Origin: CAYUAG01 sp964554015
GTDB lineage: Bacteria > Zhuqueibacterota > QNDG01 > CAYUAG01
DNA: 9,062 bases
Assembly: GCA_964554015.1 (NCBI GenBank)
Contig: CAZKMO010000141.1
Span: forward strand, 1-9,062
Direction: 5' to 3'
Shown here: piece by piece, positions 1 to 7,042 of the stretch
Numbering within the stretch: position 1 is the stretch's first letter
How the letters are laid out: every line of letters starts with the position of its first letter
Position numbers and translations under genes: made by a program
The notes under the pieces: generated by a model
Databases searched by the model: none
Seen by the model: the letters and a program-made list of their open reading frames with translations, nothing else
What the model was told of the DNA's origin: nothing

Positions 1-94
1 CGATACTTGCAACTAACTCACTGTGGATATCTTACTTTATATAAAACTATGTTAAGATAAATCCTACTATTAAATTAATAAGCAGATTGAATCA
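1..94 (-). other. possible decayed continuation of the upstream membrane-protein gene
   Basis: No intact gene is seen here. Reading on in the same frame past the stop of the six-helix protein gives a second stop at once (TGA, 92-94). It then gives a hydrophobic 14-residue run, FNLLINLIVGFILT, followed by TAG (47-49), FYIK, TAA (32-34) and an open stretch to the window edge. The hydrophobic Gly-containing run followed by Tyr-Ile-Lys resembles a late helix of CPBP-type membrane proteases, which fits the family suspected for the gene upstream. AT-rich random DNA also encodes hydrophobic runs, so this is a weak call. No convincing terminator hairpin is present. Confidence 0.22.
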
Positions 95-793
95 TTAAGT
101 AAAAATATGGGTGAATGATAAACCCAGAAACATCGAAGTCAGAGGTATAACGATTAATATCCATTTGTTATTATTGAATTGTTGCTTAATAAGGGGAGCA
201 AAAAATAAATATAAAACCGTTACTATATAAAATGATGATATAACCTCACCGATTAAAGGCAACAAACTGGGAAAAGGAGAACTCCAAATATTACTTTCAT
301 GTTCCGCTAATTTAAAATAACCGGAAAAATAATTAATCCCCGCATATTCAAGAATAGAAACTAATCCCAGAATAATAAAGACAAGTGATAATCCTCGTAG
401 AATTGATATACCTATACCCGGGAAAAGCTTTTTCCTTTTCAAGGCATCAAGGGTTATTAGCTTATCGGACCAGGCATCTCTGGATACTGCTAATCCAATG
501 GAATAGAGTATCCATAGCCCCCCTCCTATAAAGGGAGTTACGATCAGTATGGCTATTAATGCTTCTAAAATCGATTGATCCGAAACAAATATAATCATAT
601 AGCCCAAGGAAAAAATATATCCGATACCTACAACGATACCAGGTATGATGCCTCTTTTCAGATCCATCATATCAGCACGTAATCTTCTGATAAAATGAAT
701 AACTACCAGAATTATAAAAAACAGGATTATTATGGCTGCAATAATACCAAACCAATCATATTCTTTTTTATCTGCAATAAAATATGTTGACAC
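95..793 (-). CDS. six-helix integral membrane protein, possibly the membrane half of a split CPBP-type protein
   Basis: A 232-residue inner-membrane protein of unproven function. Hydrophobic segments lie at about residues 15-36, 49-70, 76-102, 124-150, 175-202 and 210-230. The start is GTG at 793, with AAGGAGGG at 805-812 and an 11-nt spacer; this site lies inside the end of the preceding gene, which overlaps by 26 bp, so translation is probably coupled. The stretch around residues 104-143 (RDAWSDKL, LDALKRKK, then an LRG helix) recalls the middle membrane region of long CPBP/CAAX-protease-like proteins. That is recollection, not a search result. The family's catalytic EExxxR motif is absent: by eye the equivalent place reads YLFFAP near residue 195. 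The protein is therefore either a non-protease partner or a remnant. It lies last in a probable three-gene unit behind the lipoprotein gene. It is real as an open frame; the family assignment is tentative. Confidence 0.72.
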   Translation of the reverse strand: MSTYFIADKKEYDWFGIIAAIIILFFIILVVIHFIRRLRADMMDLKRGIIPGIVVGIGYIFSLGYMIIFVSDQSILEALIAILIVTPFIGGGLWILYSIGLAVSRDAWSDKLITLDALKRKKLFPGIGISILRGLSLVFIILGLVSILEYAGINYFSGYFKLAEHESNIWSSPFPSLLPLIGEVISSFYIVTVLYLFFAPLIKQQFNNNKWILIVIPLTSMFLGLSFTHIFT

Positions 794-1466
794 TATTATA
801 ATTACCCTCCTTAAGATTCACTACCAGGGTGACATATTCACCAGCAACTCTCTTATCTAGATGCCAGGTGAAAATATTATTTCTAGTATACCCTCCTGCA
901 TTATCCTGGGGATTATCATAAATCCATAACCCGGGATGATACTTAAAAAAACTATTTGCATATATCTGGGCTAGGGAATATTTATTCTTAACTGCATTTG
1001 CCTGCTCAACCATAATATCAGTTTGTAAACTGAGAGGTCTGCCTTGGACATCCATTTCTAAGATCACCTTGTGTTCCTGATATTCATCTTCTTTTTCTGC
1101 TTCAGATCCTATATCAATCTGAATCTCTTTGGTGGTATCCCTGCTAAGAGACCAGGATAATTCCCAGTAATAAACCGGTATTGAATCATTGATAATACGG
1201 TTGGACATTTCTGATCCTAATACCTTATTAAGATATCTTAGTTGATCATTATTATGGTTAAACTTAATATCAAGGTTTTCCTGGCTGAATTTATATCCCA
1301 ATTCATTTAAAAAAGAAACTCCTCTTTTTATGATTTCCTGTTTACTGAAAGTAAAATTTAAATGTGCTCCGGGATACAATTTCGGAAATAAGTAAAAAAA
1401 TACTATAATACCAACAAGGGAAAAAAATGTTATAATCAGATCACTTTTTTTATAACCGAACTTCAT
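768..1466 (-). CDS. membrane-anchored protein with a soluble extracytoplasmic domain
   Basis: A 232-residue protein with one N-terminal membrane segment at about residues 10-29 (after a Lys-rich start) and a soluble remainder predicted to lie outside the inner membrane. No cleavage site is evident, so the segment probably anchors the protein. The soluble part has a helical start (about 40-85), a Tyr-Tyr-Trp-Glu strand at 99-102, and a strand pair ending in DVQGRPLSL at 139-147. This pattern resembles the PepSY-like domain found in front of the membrane part of some long CPBP-family proteins (inference). The start is ATG at 1466, with AAGGAAGG at 1471-1478 close upstream. The gene begins 41 bp after the lipoprotein gene and its end overlaps the next gene by 26 bp in another frame. 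An ancestral single gene broken near position 780 is a real alternative to two coupled genes. Confidence 0.72.
   Translation of the reverse strand: MKFGYKKSDLIITFFSLVGIIVFFYLFPKLYPGAHLNFTFSKQEIIKRGVSFLNELGYKFSQENLDIKFNHNNDQLRYLNKVLGSEMSNRIINDSIPVYYWELSWSLSRDTTKEIQIDIGSEAEKEDEYQEHKVILEMDVQGRPLSLQTDIMVEQANAVKNKYSLAQIYANSFFKYHPGLWIYDNPQDNAGGYTRNNIFTWHLDKRVAGEYVTLVVNLKEGNYNSVNIFYCR
805..812 (-). promoter_or_regulatory. internal ribosome binding site for the six-helix protein
   Basis: On the minus strand this reads AAGGAGGG, a strong match to the 16S anti-Shine-Dalgarno sequence, 11 nt before the GTG at 793. It lies inside the coding region of the upstream gene. It is the main argument that the downstream frame is translated separately rather than being only a frameshifted tail. 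Confidence 0.6.
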
Positions 1467-1507
1467 TCATCCTTCCTTTTCTTAGTATTATTTATAATAA
1501 AAACAAT

Positions 1508-3229
1508 TTAAGGGTGCATGGGCGCCTTCTCACTCTCCGGTAAAGATGGTAAGGTTAAATCATTTTCTGCATTGGGCCAACGCGATTTGGCTAACACAGT
1601 ATCTTTATAAACCACAAATCTCTCCGCAGCTGTAAAAGGATACGGTGTGCCATAGGTATACCTACCATTATAATCTCTGTCACAAAAACAACTGATGATA
1701 TAATTACCAGGCATAATTTGCTTAAAATCAAAAATACCTGTTGAATCTGTTTTTTGTTGATAGGATATCACCTCATTATCAATTTGGTTTATAGTAACAT
1801 ACATATCACATTTTTCCCAAGTAAGCGGATCAAATATCTTTCCGGAAATTCCGGAAAGCGTATCCTTATTCAGCGTGGTAAAATAATAGAGGGTATCATC
1901 CATACTGTTCCCCGCTGCATCCTTTATCTCTTGCCCTGATAAGCTGACCTTATATACAGTGAGACTTTTTAAGATAGATGAGGGAATAAATGATACCTCC
2001 GCAGGATTAATCCAATGAAAGGTGCCGGAAACCTGACCATTTACGGTATCAATAAGTGCAAATCCTTTATTAAATTGCCCCGTATCAATTGACTCATTAA
2101 AGATAAGATGAATATCCTGATACATATACACATCTTTTTGCCCCGGAGAAGGATTGAGTTTTGTAAGTTGGGGTTTCACAGTGTCAGGTTGGGGAGCAGC
2201 CTTAAACTCAACTGAATTGTAGGCGGGATCAACCGGATTACCGAATTCATCCCTAATTCCTTTTACTGTCACCCTATAGGTCTCTTCTGCCTGAGGCTCG
2301 GTTCCAACCTGTATACACTTATTGTCATTGGGATCCAGAAATATCTCCTTAATATCTAATACAGCCAGGCTGTCCACAACCGGATTAACCGTAACATAGT
2401 CTTTAGGTAATTCCGTATCCAAAAATACTGGTTGATCAAATAAAAGACGGAGCAAATGCTCATTAACCGAAACTGCCCTTATCAGGGAGGGGGCCAGAGT
2501 ATCCTGAAAAAACATTCTGAAAAAAAGACTGTCTACAAGCTGCGGTTCCTGAGAGGGGATTTCTACATCAGTATACGTTACTCCCACCCGGTCTTCTCCC
2601 TTAGTATACCTTCGATCCGCAATTCTATCCTTAACTGCAAATAATCTATACCTGCCAGTTGCAATATGGGTAAAATGAAAATCTCCATCTTCCTCACACT
2701 GAACAATATAATCAGGTTCAACCAGGGAAGGATTAATTTCTTCATCTTTTAATATATAGGCCCAGACATCGATCCCCTTTGCATCTCCCTCTTCATATAC
2801 TGTACCTTTCATTTCTCCTTTATCCAGAACCCCTCCGGTGGAAAAGGCAAGTGTAAAAGATTTTTCCAGGGCATTATTATGCATATCCTTGATACCAGTC
2901 CCTAAAGTAATAACATAGGTCCGATCTTTTTTGAGAGGGCCAGGAAAAATAATTTTAACTTTTTTCCCGCCAATCTTAACCTTTACCTCCTTACCAAGGT
3001 AAGGAGAAATGAACACTGCTTCCTCTACTGTCCGAGTATTCAACCATTCATTAAACCTAATTTCAACTTTGATATTGGGATCCACAAAAGTGGCATTGGC
3101 AGGCGGTATGGTTCTTATTATCTGCGGAGGAGTTTTATCCGCCGATCCTCCGGGCGGCATCCCCTGTTTTGCACAAGCTGTAAATAACAGTAATAAAAGT
3201 AATAGTTGTTTAGATAAATGAGAATTCAC
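1508..3229 (-). CDS. Ig-like (SbsA-type) domain lipoprotein with carboxypeptidase-regulatory-like domains
   Basis: A 573-residue predicted surface or periplasmic lipoprotein. I chose GTG at 3229: it directly precedes a short Lys and poly-Leu signal peptide (residues 5-16) and the lipobox FTA-Cys19, and GAGGGG lies just upstream. The longer frame to 3310 would add 27 residues that ruin the signal peptide and would begin upstream of the likely transcription start. After Cys19 come PPGG and DKTPP (25-35), a signature I recognise from FCB-group Ig-like proteins. Domains in order: SbsA-like Ig domain (about 33-131, ending in the typical FTLAFSTG); carboxypeptidase-regulatory-like beta domain (138-224); a weaker Ig domain (244-345); a clear Ig domain (349-452, with IKDAAGN and YYFTT); and a second regulatory-like domain (457-550) with DRDYNGRY, TAAERF and a final SRW. 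The domains look structural rather than catalytic; the ligand and role are unknown. It is the first gene of a probable three-gene unit. Confidence 0.85.
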   Translation of the reverse strand: MNSHLSKQLLLLLLLFTACAKQGMPPGGSADKTPPQIIRTIPPANATFVDPNIKVEIRFNEWLNTRTVEEAVFISPYLGKEVKVKIGGKKVKIIFPGPLKKDRTYVITLGTGIKDMHNNALEKSFTLAFSTGGVLDKGEMKGTVYEEGDAKGIDVWAYILKDEEINPSLVEPDYIVQCEEDGDFHFTHIATGRYRLFAVKDRIADRRYTKGEDRVGVTYTDVEIPSQEPQLVDSLFFRMFFQDTLAPSLIRAVSVNEHLLRLLFDQPVFLDTELPKDYVTVNPVVDSLAVLDIKEIFLDPNDNKCIQVGTEPQAEETYRVTVKGIRDEFGNPVDPAYNSVEFKAAPQPDTVKPQLTKLNPSPGQKDVYMYQDIHLIFNESIDTGQFNKGFALIDTVNGQVSGTFHWINPAEVSFIPSSILKSLTVYKVSLSGQEIKDAAGNSMDDTLYYFTTLNKDTLSGISGKIFDPLTWEKCDMYVTINQIDNEVISYQQKTDSTGIFDFKQIMPGNYIISCFCDRDYNGRYTYGTPYPFTAAERFVVYKDTVLAKSRWPNAENDLTLPSLPESEKAPMHP

Positions 3230-3251
3230 GTTCCCCTCTGTATGGATACAT
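3210..3251 (-). CDS. possible 13-codon leader ORF overlapping the lipoprotein start
   Basis: On the minus strand an ATG at 3251 sits three bases after a run of eight Gs, which could act as a Shine-Dalgarno sequence. It opens a frame of 13 codons (MYPYRGEREFSFI) ending in TAA at 3210-3212. The frame differs from the lipoprotein frame and runs through the GTG start at 3229, stopping 17 nt inside the gene. If translated, it would compete with or couple to lipoprotein translation. The peptide has no recognisable attenuation signature such as repeated codons for one amino acid. It is shown as a possibility only; chance occurrence is plausible. Confidence 0.25.
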   Translation of the reverse strand: MYPYRGEREFSFI

Positions 3252-3254
3252 TTT

Positions 3255-3262
3255 CCCCCCCC
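3255..3262 (-). repeat. homopolymeric G8 tract in the lipoprotein leader
   Basis: Eight consecutive Gs on the minus strand (C8 on the plus strand) lie in the predicted 5' untranslated region of the lipoprotein gene, about 26-33 nt before its GTG. Tracts of this length are prone to slipped-strand length change. Here a change would alter a strong Shine-Dalgarno-like sequence and its spacing rather than the coding frame. No evidence of variation can be seen in a single sequence. Confidence 0.5.
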
Positions 3263-3292
3263 TAATTTTTCTTCCCGGATTAAAAATAATGT

Positions 3293-3321
3293 ATTGTATA
3301 GCAACATCATTAATCTTTAAA
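3293..3321 (-). promoter_or_regulatory. sigma-70-like promoter for the lipoprotein operon
   Basis: On the minus strand, TTTAAA (3316-3321) and TACAAT (3293-3298) are separated by 17 nt. The -10 matches the consensus at five of six bases and the -35 at four. Transcription would begin near 3286, leaving a leader of about 57 nt before the GTG at 3229. This placement makes the upstream ATG at 3310 an unlikely start. Confidence 0.55.
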
Positions 3322-3364
3322 ATTACAATATTATTCCAAAAAAAGCAAAAAAATAAATTAAGGA

Positions 3365-3393
3365 TTGACATTTAACCATAACCCTGCTATATT
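3365..3393 (+). promoter_or_regulatory. strong sigma-70-like promoter for the deacetylase-patatin operon
   Basis: A perfect TTGACA (3365-3370), a 17-nt spacer and TATATT (3388-3393), preceded by TGC in the extended -10 position (3385-3387). This is close to the ideal housekeeping promoter. The transcription start is expected near 3400, giving a leader of roughly 65 nt. It lies back to back with the minus-strand promoter at 3293-3321, the two -35 boxes being 43 nt apart. No clear operator repeat is visible between them. Confidence 0.75.
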
Positions 3394-3465
3394 TTTATTG
3401 AATAATACATTTTTGAATACTAAAACTTTTAACCCAATTTTTACCAAGTAAAGGAAGATACCGTA

Positions 3466-4317
3466 TTGAAAATATTTTTTTCCCCAAAATCTCTTGAGTA
3501 CAGCTATCCAGGCCATCCCGAATCATCTGACAGAATTAAAAATACAAAGGATTTTTTGAAGAAAAAAAACTATACATTCACTCCACCTTCACCCTGTACC
3601 GATGAGGATATACTCCGGGTTCACAACCGGAATCATCTGGAGGCTGTAAAAACCGGGTCCTTCTTTGACCCGGATACACCCTTTCTTCCCCGGATATATG
3701 ATTATGCCCTGCTCTCAGCTGGAGGGGCCCTTGAGGCTGTGGAAAGCTCCTGGCAGGGAGAGACTTCCTTTTCTTTAATGCGTCCACCCGGGCATCATGC
3801 CACCCGGGACCGAGTAATGGGATTCTGCTATTTAAACAACCTGGCAATAGCAGTAGCTTTTTTTCTGGAAAAGAATCCGGATAAAAAAGTTGCCATACTG
3901 GATATCGATGTTCATCACGGCAACGGCACCGAAGATATCTTTAGAAATAATCAAAATGTCTTTTATATTTCCCTTCATCAGTATCCTCTCTTTCCCGGCA
4001 CGGGCAAGGAATCAGGAAAGAATTTCCTGAACTATCCTCTTCCCCCCGGAACCGGAGAAAATCTGTATCTGGATACTTTGGAAAAAGCCTGTGATCACAT
4101 TTTGCAGTTCAATCCGGCCTTGATAGGAATATCTCTGGGATTGGATACCTTGAATACTGATCCCCTGAGCACTTTCAATCTTTCCCCTGATTCTTATACA
4201 AAAATTGCAGCGCGAATCTCTCTTCTGAAAAAACCAGTGTTTATTATTATGGAAGGTGGCTACAGTGAGGATATACCCTTGAGCACCTATAACTTTTTAA
4301 CCAGTATCGAATCATGA
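3466..4317 (+). CDS. histone deacetylase family protein (zinc-dependent deacetylase/amidohydrolase)
   Basis: A 283-residue member of the arginase/deacetylase fold, predicted cytoplasmic because it has no signal peptide. Family members remove acetyl groups from lysine side chains, acetylpolyamines or related amides using one zinc ion. The signature parts are intact: HPESSDRI near the start (17-24), RPPGHHA with the His pair 110-111, GFCYLNN (119-125), DIDVHHGNG with zinc ligands Asp148 and His150, SLHQYPLFPGTG (169-180), the third zinc ligand Asp227 in GLDTLNTDPL, and the transition-state Tyr266 in EGGY. The FPGTG loop resembles bacterial class II-like HDACs more than AcuC. The length is slightly short for the family, but nothing catalytic is missing. 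The start is TTG at 3466, with AAGGAAG at 3451-3457 and an 8-nt spacer; the resulting MKIFFSP matches the usual first beta strand. It ends in ATGA shared with the patatin gene. The substrate cannot be told from sequence. Confidence 0.93.
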   Translation: MKIFFSPKSLEYSYPGHPESSDRIKNTKDFLKKKNYTFTPPSPCTDEDILRVHNRNHLEAVKTGSFFDPDTPFLPRIYDYALLSAGGALEAVESSWQGETSFSLMRPPGHHATRDRVMGFCYLNNLAIAVAFFLEKNPDKKVAILDIDVHHGNGTEDIFRNNQNVFYISLHQYPLFPGTGKESGKNFLNYPLPPGTGENLYLDTLEKACDHILQFNPALIGISLGLDTLNTDPLSTFNLSPDSYTKIAARISLLKKPVFIIMEGGYSEDIPLSTYNFLTSIES

Positions 4318-6977
4318 GATCAGGTAATAAACTACATTTTATCCAACCTGCTTTCTTCTTTCAACTGCTTCTCCTTCTGGTGCTGTCATCTGCGCTCCCG
4401 TCTCAAACCACAGAGATTGCCATTCCTTTGGGACTTAAAAAAAAGCCCAAAACCCTTTTTGCCTATGAAAAACAGTATGAGGTTAAAAGACCAAAAATTG
4501 TCCTGGCTCTGAGTGGGGGAGGAGCACGGGGATTGGCTCAGATTGGTGTGCTCAAGGTTTTTGAAAAAAATGGGATGCCTGTGGATGGAATCGCAGGAAC
4601 CAGTATAGGCGCAGTGATAGGAGCTTTATACTGCACTGGATATACCTCTACTGAAATTGAAAATTTTGCTTATCAAATCGACTGGAATGATATTATCTAT
4701 GACAATCCGGAAAGAAAACAGCTCTTTCTGGGCCAAAAAGAAGAAAGAGGTCGCTATATTATTCAGCTGCGATTAAAAGATTTTTCCATAGATATTCCCA
4801 ATGCCATTACCAGCGGCCAAAAATTTACCACCTTGCTGACCGATCTTTTATTCCGGGCCCCCTATCCTCCCGTGGATAATTTTAACAATCTGCACATTCC
4901 TCTTAAAATTGTGACTACCGATCTAATTCAGGGAGCAAAAGTTGTACTGGAAAAAGGATCTCTCATTGATGCGGTCAGGGCATCCATGGCCATACCTCTA
5001 CTTTTCACTCCGGTAAAGCTGGATAATCATCTCCTGGTGGATGGCGGCCTTCTGCAAAACCTTCCCGTAGAGGAAGCCGGCTCCTTCGATCATGACTGGA
5101 TTGTGGCGGTGAATACCTGTTCCAAACTCAGGGATGAGGCATCCCTGAAAACTCCCTGGGAAATCGCAGATCAAGTCACCACTATTATGCAGAACCATAA
5201 AGTCAGAAATCAGTTTGGCCAGGCAGACATTCAAATCCAGCCCGATCTGGAAAATATTTCCAATACAGATTTTCATAAAATTAGTATAATTATTGAAGCG
5301 GGAGAAAGAGCTGCTCAAAACGCCATCGCCCAGCTGGAACAGCTGCTCAACCAAAAAACAGAGCCTGCCTTTCAGAATACCTCCTATTTCATAAAAAATA
5401 TTGCTTTTGAAGGATGTAACCGGCTGTCCCCGGAAGAAATGCGTAACCGTATAGATCTTATCGTGCCTGCTGCCCTGAAAAAATCCGATATTATCTGGGC
5501 AGGACAGAGTCTTTACCAATCCGGTTATCTGGAAACCATTGAGGCCAGGGTGGACACTGCTGCTTTTTCCCTGACCTTTAGGATAAAGGAAAATCCTTTC
5601 CTTGAGGCCATCAGATTCCATAACAATACGGTTTTTACTCAAGCCCAACTGAGGGACAGTCTGGGCCTTAGTGTATTTCAGGTATTAAATAACCAGGATT
5701 TCATTAATGGTATGAGAAAAATTCTATTTATGTATCATAAAAAAAATCTCTCTGCAGCCGCCCTTGATTCGGTTAACATCAGCGGAGGGATTTTGCATAT
5801 ATTTATTGATGAAGGTAAAATTGAAAAAATAATTATAGCCGGAAATAAGCATACCCGGGATCAAGTCATTAAAAGAGAACTTCCCTTTAAAAAAGGTGAT
5901 TTCTTCAATATTAGCGAAATCAAACAGGGAATCGACAACATCTATAGTACAGGTTTCTTTAAGTATGTCCGCATACAAGATAATCATTTTCAAAAGAGTA
6001 ACCATCTTATTATAAATTTGAAAGAACGTACCAATCGATTATTGCGATTCGGCTTTCGCTTTGATCTGATAAGAAGATCACAGAGCATGCTGCAACTGGT
6101 GGAGGAAAATATATTCGGTCTGGGCGGCAAAGGTTCCATCACCGGCTTAATCGGATATCGGGATCAGCTGTTAGAAGCCAGGCTGTGGTCCAACCGGCTT
6201 TTAAACTCTCTTCTCACCTATAATTTTGAACTGTTTACCGAGAGCAGAAGATACTATTTTTATGAAAATCTGATCAGAACCGGGGAATACAGAATTGATA
6301 ATACCGGTGGTACTTTTGAAATCGGCAGGCAGATGAAAAGGCTGGGAACCGTATCCCTGAATTTTACCACTGAAAATAGCAGGCTGCGATCAATCGAAGG
6401 AGTAAACTCTCCTCAGGATAAATATACCCTGAGCACCATTACCCTGCAATCAGAAGTTGATAAGCGGGATAAAATGCCTTTTCCCAGTAAAGGTGAATAT
6501 CATATTTTAAAATATGCTTTTGCCGGAGATTTTATTGCCAGTGACAGAGCTTATGTCAAACTCTTTTCTTCCCTGGAGGCTTATTACCCTCTCTCCCCTG
6601 TCTTTAACTTTCATCCCAAAATCAGCTGGGGATTCGCTGATCTTACCACACCCTTTATTAAAAGATACCGTCTGGGAGGATTATACAGTTTCATTGGTCT
6701 CCCGGACGAAGCCCTGATCGGGAAACAATTTATCTGCCTGAATACTGAATTCAGAATTCAACCTCCCTGGCCCTCCTATCTGGAATGGTATGTTTCCCTG
6801 CGTTATGATCTGGGAGGGATCTGGAATAAATATACCAATCTTTCCTTTAAAGATTTTATCCAGGGAACCGGGGCCGTGATCTCGGTCAATACTCCTGTAG
6901 GCCCTATACATTTCGGGTACGGCAGTATGGACAGGGGAAAGGAAAGATTTTATTTCTCGGCCGGATATAAATTTTAA
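4314..6977 (+). CDS. patatin-like phospholipase with POTRA domains and Omp85/BamA-type outer-membrane barrel
   Basis: An 887-residue outer-membrane protein joining a lipase to an Omp85 barrel, as in type Vd autotransporters such as PlpD. An N-terminal hydrophobic signal peptide (about 12-30) directs export. The patatin domain (about 60-270) has the oxyanion loop GGGARG (68-73), nucleophile Ser97 in GTSIG (95-99) and the dyad Asp243 in DGG, so it should be an active phospholipase A or acyl hydrolase. Three POTRA-like units follow at about 358-428, 429-500 and 502-572, the last the clearest (IIIAGNKHT then FKKGDFFN and YSTGFFKYVRI). A beta-barrel (about 573-887) ends in the aromatic residue typical of outer-membrane proteins (RFYFSAGYKF). 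PlpD has one POTRA, so this is an extended version. The start codon overlaps the deacetylase stop (ATGA) and has no clear ribosome binding site of its own, implying translational coupling. No terminator is obvious after it. Confidence 0.93.
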   Translation: MRSGNKLHFIQPAFFFQLLLLLVLSSALPSQTTEIAIPLGLKKKPKTLFAYEKQYEVKRPKIVLALSGGGARGLAQIGVLKVFEKNGMPVDGIAGTSIGAVIGALYCTGYTSTEIENFAYQIDWNDIIYDNPERKQLFLGQKEERGRYIIQLRLKDFSIDIPNAITSGQKFTTLLTDLLFRAPYPPVDNFNNLHIPLKIVTTDLIQGAKVVLEKGSLIDAVRASMAIPLLFTPVKLDNHLLVDGGLLQNLPVEEAGSFDHDWIVAVNTCSKLRDEASLKTPWEIADQVTTIMQNHKVRNQFGQADIQIQPDLENISNTDFHKISIIIEAGERAAQNAIAQLEQLLNQKTEPAFQNTSYFIKNIAFEGCNRLSPEEMRNRIDLIVPAALKKSDIIWAGQSLYQSGYLETIEARVDTAAFSLTFRIKENPFLEAIRFHNNTVFTQAQLRDSLGLSVFQVLNNQDFINGMRKILFMYHKKNLSAAALDSVNISGGILHIFIDEGKIEKIIIAGNKHTRDQVIKRELPFKKGDFFNISEIKQGIDNIYSTGFFKYVRIQDNHFQKSNHLIINLKERTNRLLRFGFRFDLIRRSQSMLQLVEENIFGLGGKGSITGLIGYRDQLLEARLWSNRLLNSLLTYNFELFTESRRYYFYENLIRTGEYRIDNTGGTFEIGRQMKRLGTVSLNFTTENSRLRSIEGVNSPQDKYTLSTITLQSEVDKRDKMPFPSKGEYHILKYAFAGDFIASDRAYVKLFSSLEAYYPLSPVFNFHPKISWGFADLTTPFIKRYRLGGLYSFIGLPDEALIGKQFICLNTEFRIQPPWPSYLEWYVSLRYDLGGIWNKYTNLSFKDFIQGTGAVISVNTPVGPIHFGYGSMDRGKERFYFSAGYKF

Positions 6978-6989
6978 AGGTATTAATTC

Positions 6990-7018
6990 TTGATTTACAA
7001 ATTATTTTTGAATATATT
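6990..7018 (+). promoter_or_regulatory. sigma-70-like promoter for the outer-membrane barrel gene
   Basis: TTGATT (6990-6995), a 17-nt spacer and TATATT (7013-7018). The -10 hexamer and spacing equal those of the deacetylase promoter. Transcription would begin near 7025, giving a leader of about 77 nt. The gene can thus be expressed apart from the upstream operon, although readthrough from it is also possible because no terminator is seen between them. Confidence 0.65.
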
Positions 7019-7030
7019 AAAAAAAAATTA

Positions 7031-7042
7031 AAAGGGGGTGAT
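7031..7042 (+). promoter_or_regulatory. extended anti-Shine-Dalgarno match without a nearby start codon
   Basis: AAAGGGGGTGAT matches the full-length complement of the usual 16S rRNA tail (AAAGGAGGTGAT) at 11 of 12 positions, the exception allowing a G-U pair. No ATG, GTG or TTG follows at a normal distance; the first is GTG at 7063, after 20 nt. The real start at 7102 has its own site at 7088-7093. This may be a ribosome standby site in the leader, or a remnant. Confidence 0.4.

Noticed and set aside
3230..3310. Upstream ATG at 3310 as the lipoprotein start
   Set aside because: It would precede the predicted transcription start and put 27 hydrophilic and mixed residues before the lipoprotein signal peptide.
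3784..3807. CCACCCGGG occurring twice close together
   Set aside because: Both copies lie in the deacetylase active-site region and simply reflect its Pro-Gly and Thr-Arg codons; not a functional DNA repeat.
4998..5648. 216-residue open frame on the minus strand inside the patatin gene
   Set aside because: It lies wholly opposite a strongly supported gene, has no recognisable domain and no ribosome binding site that I could see; it is a shadow of the coding strand.
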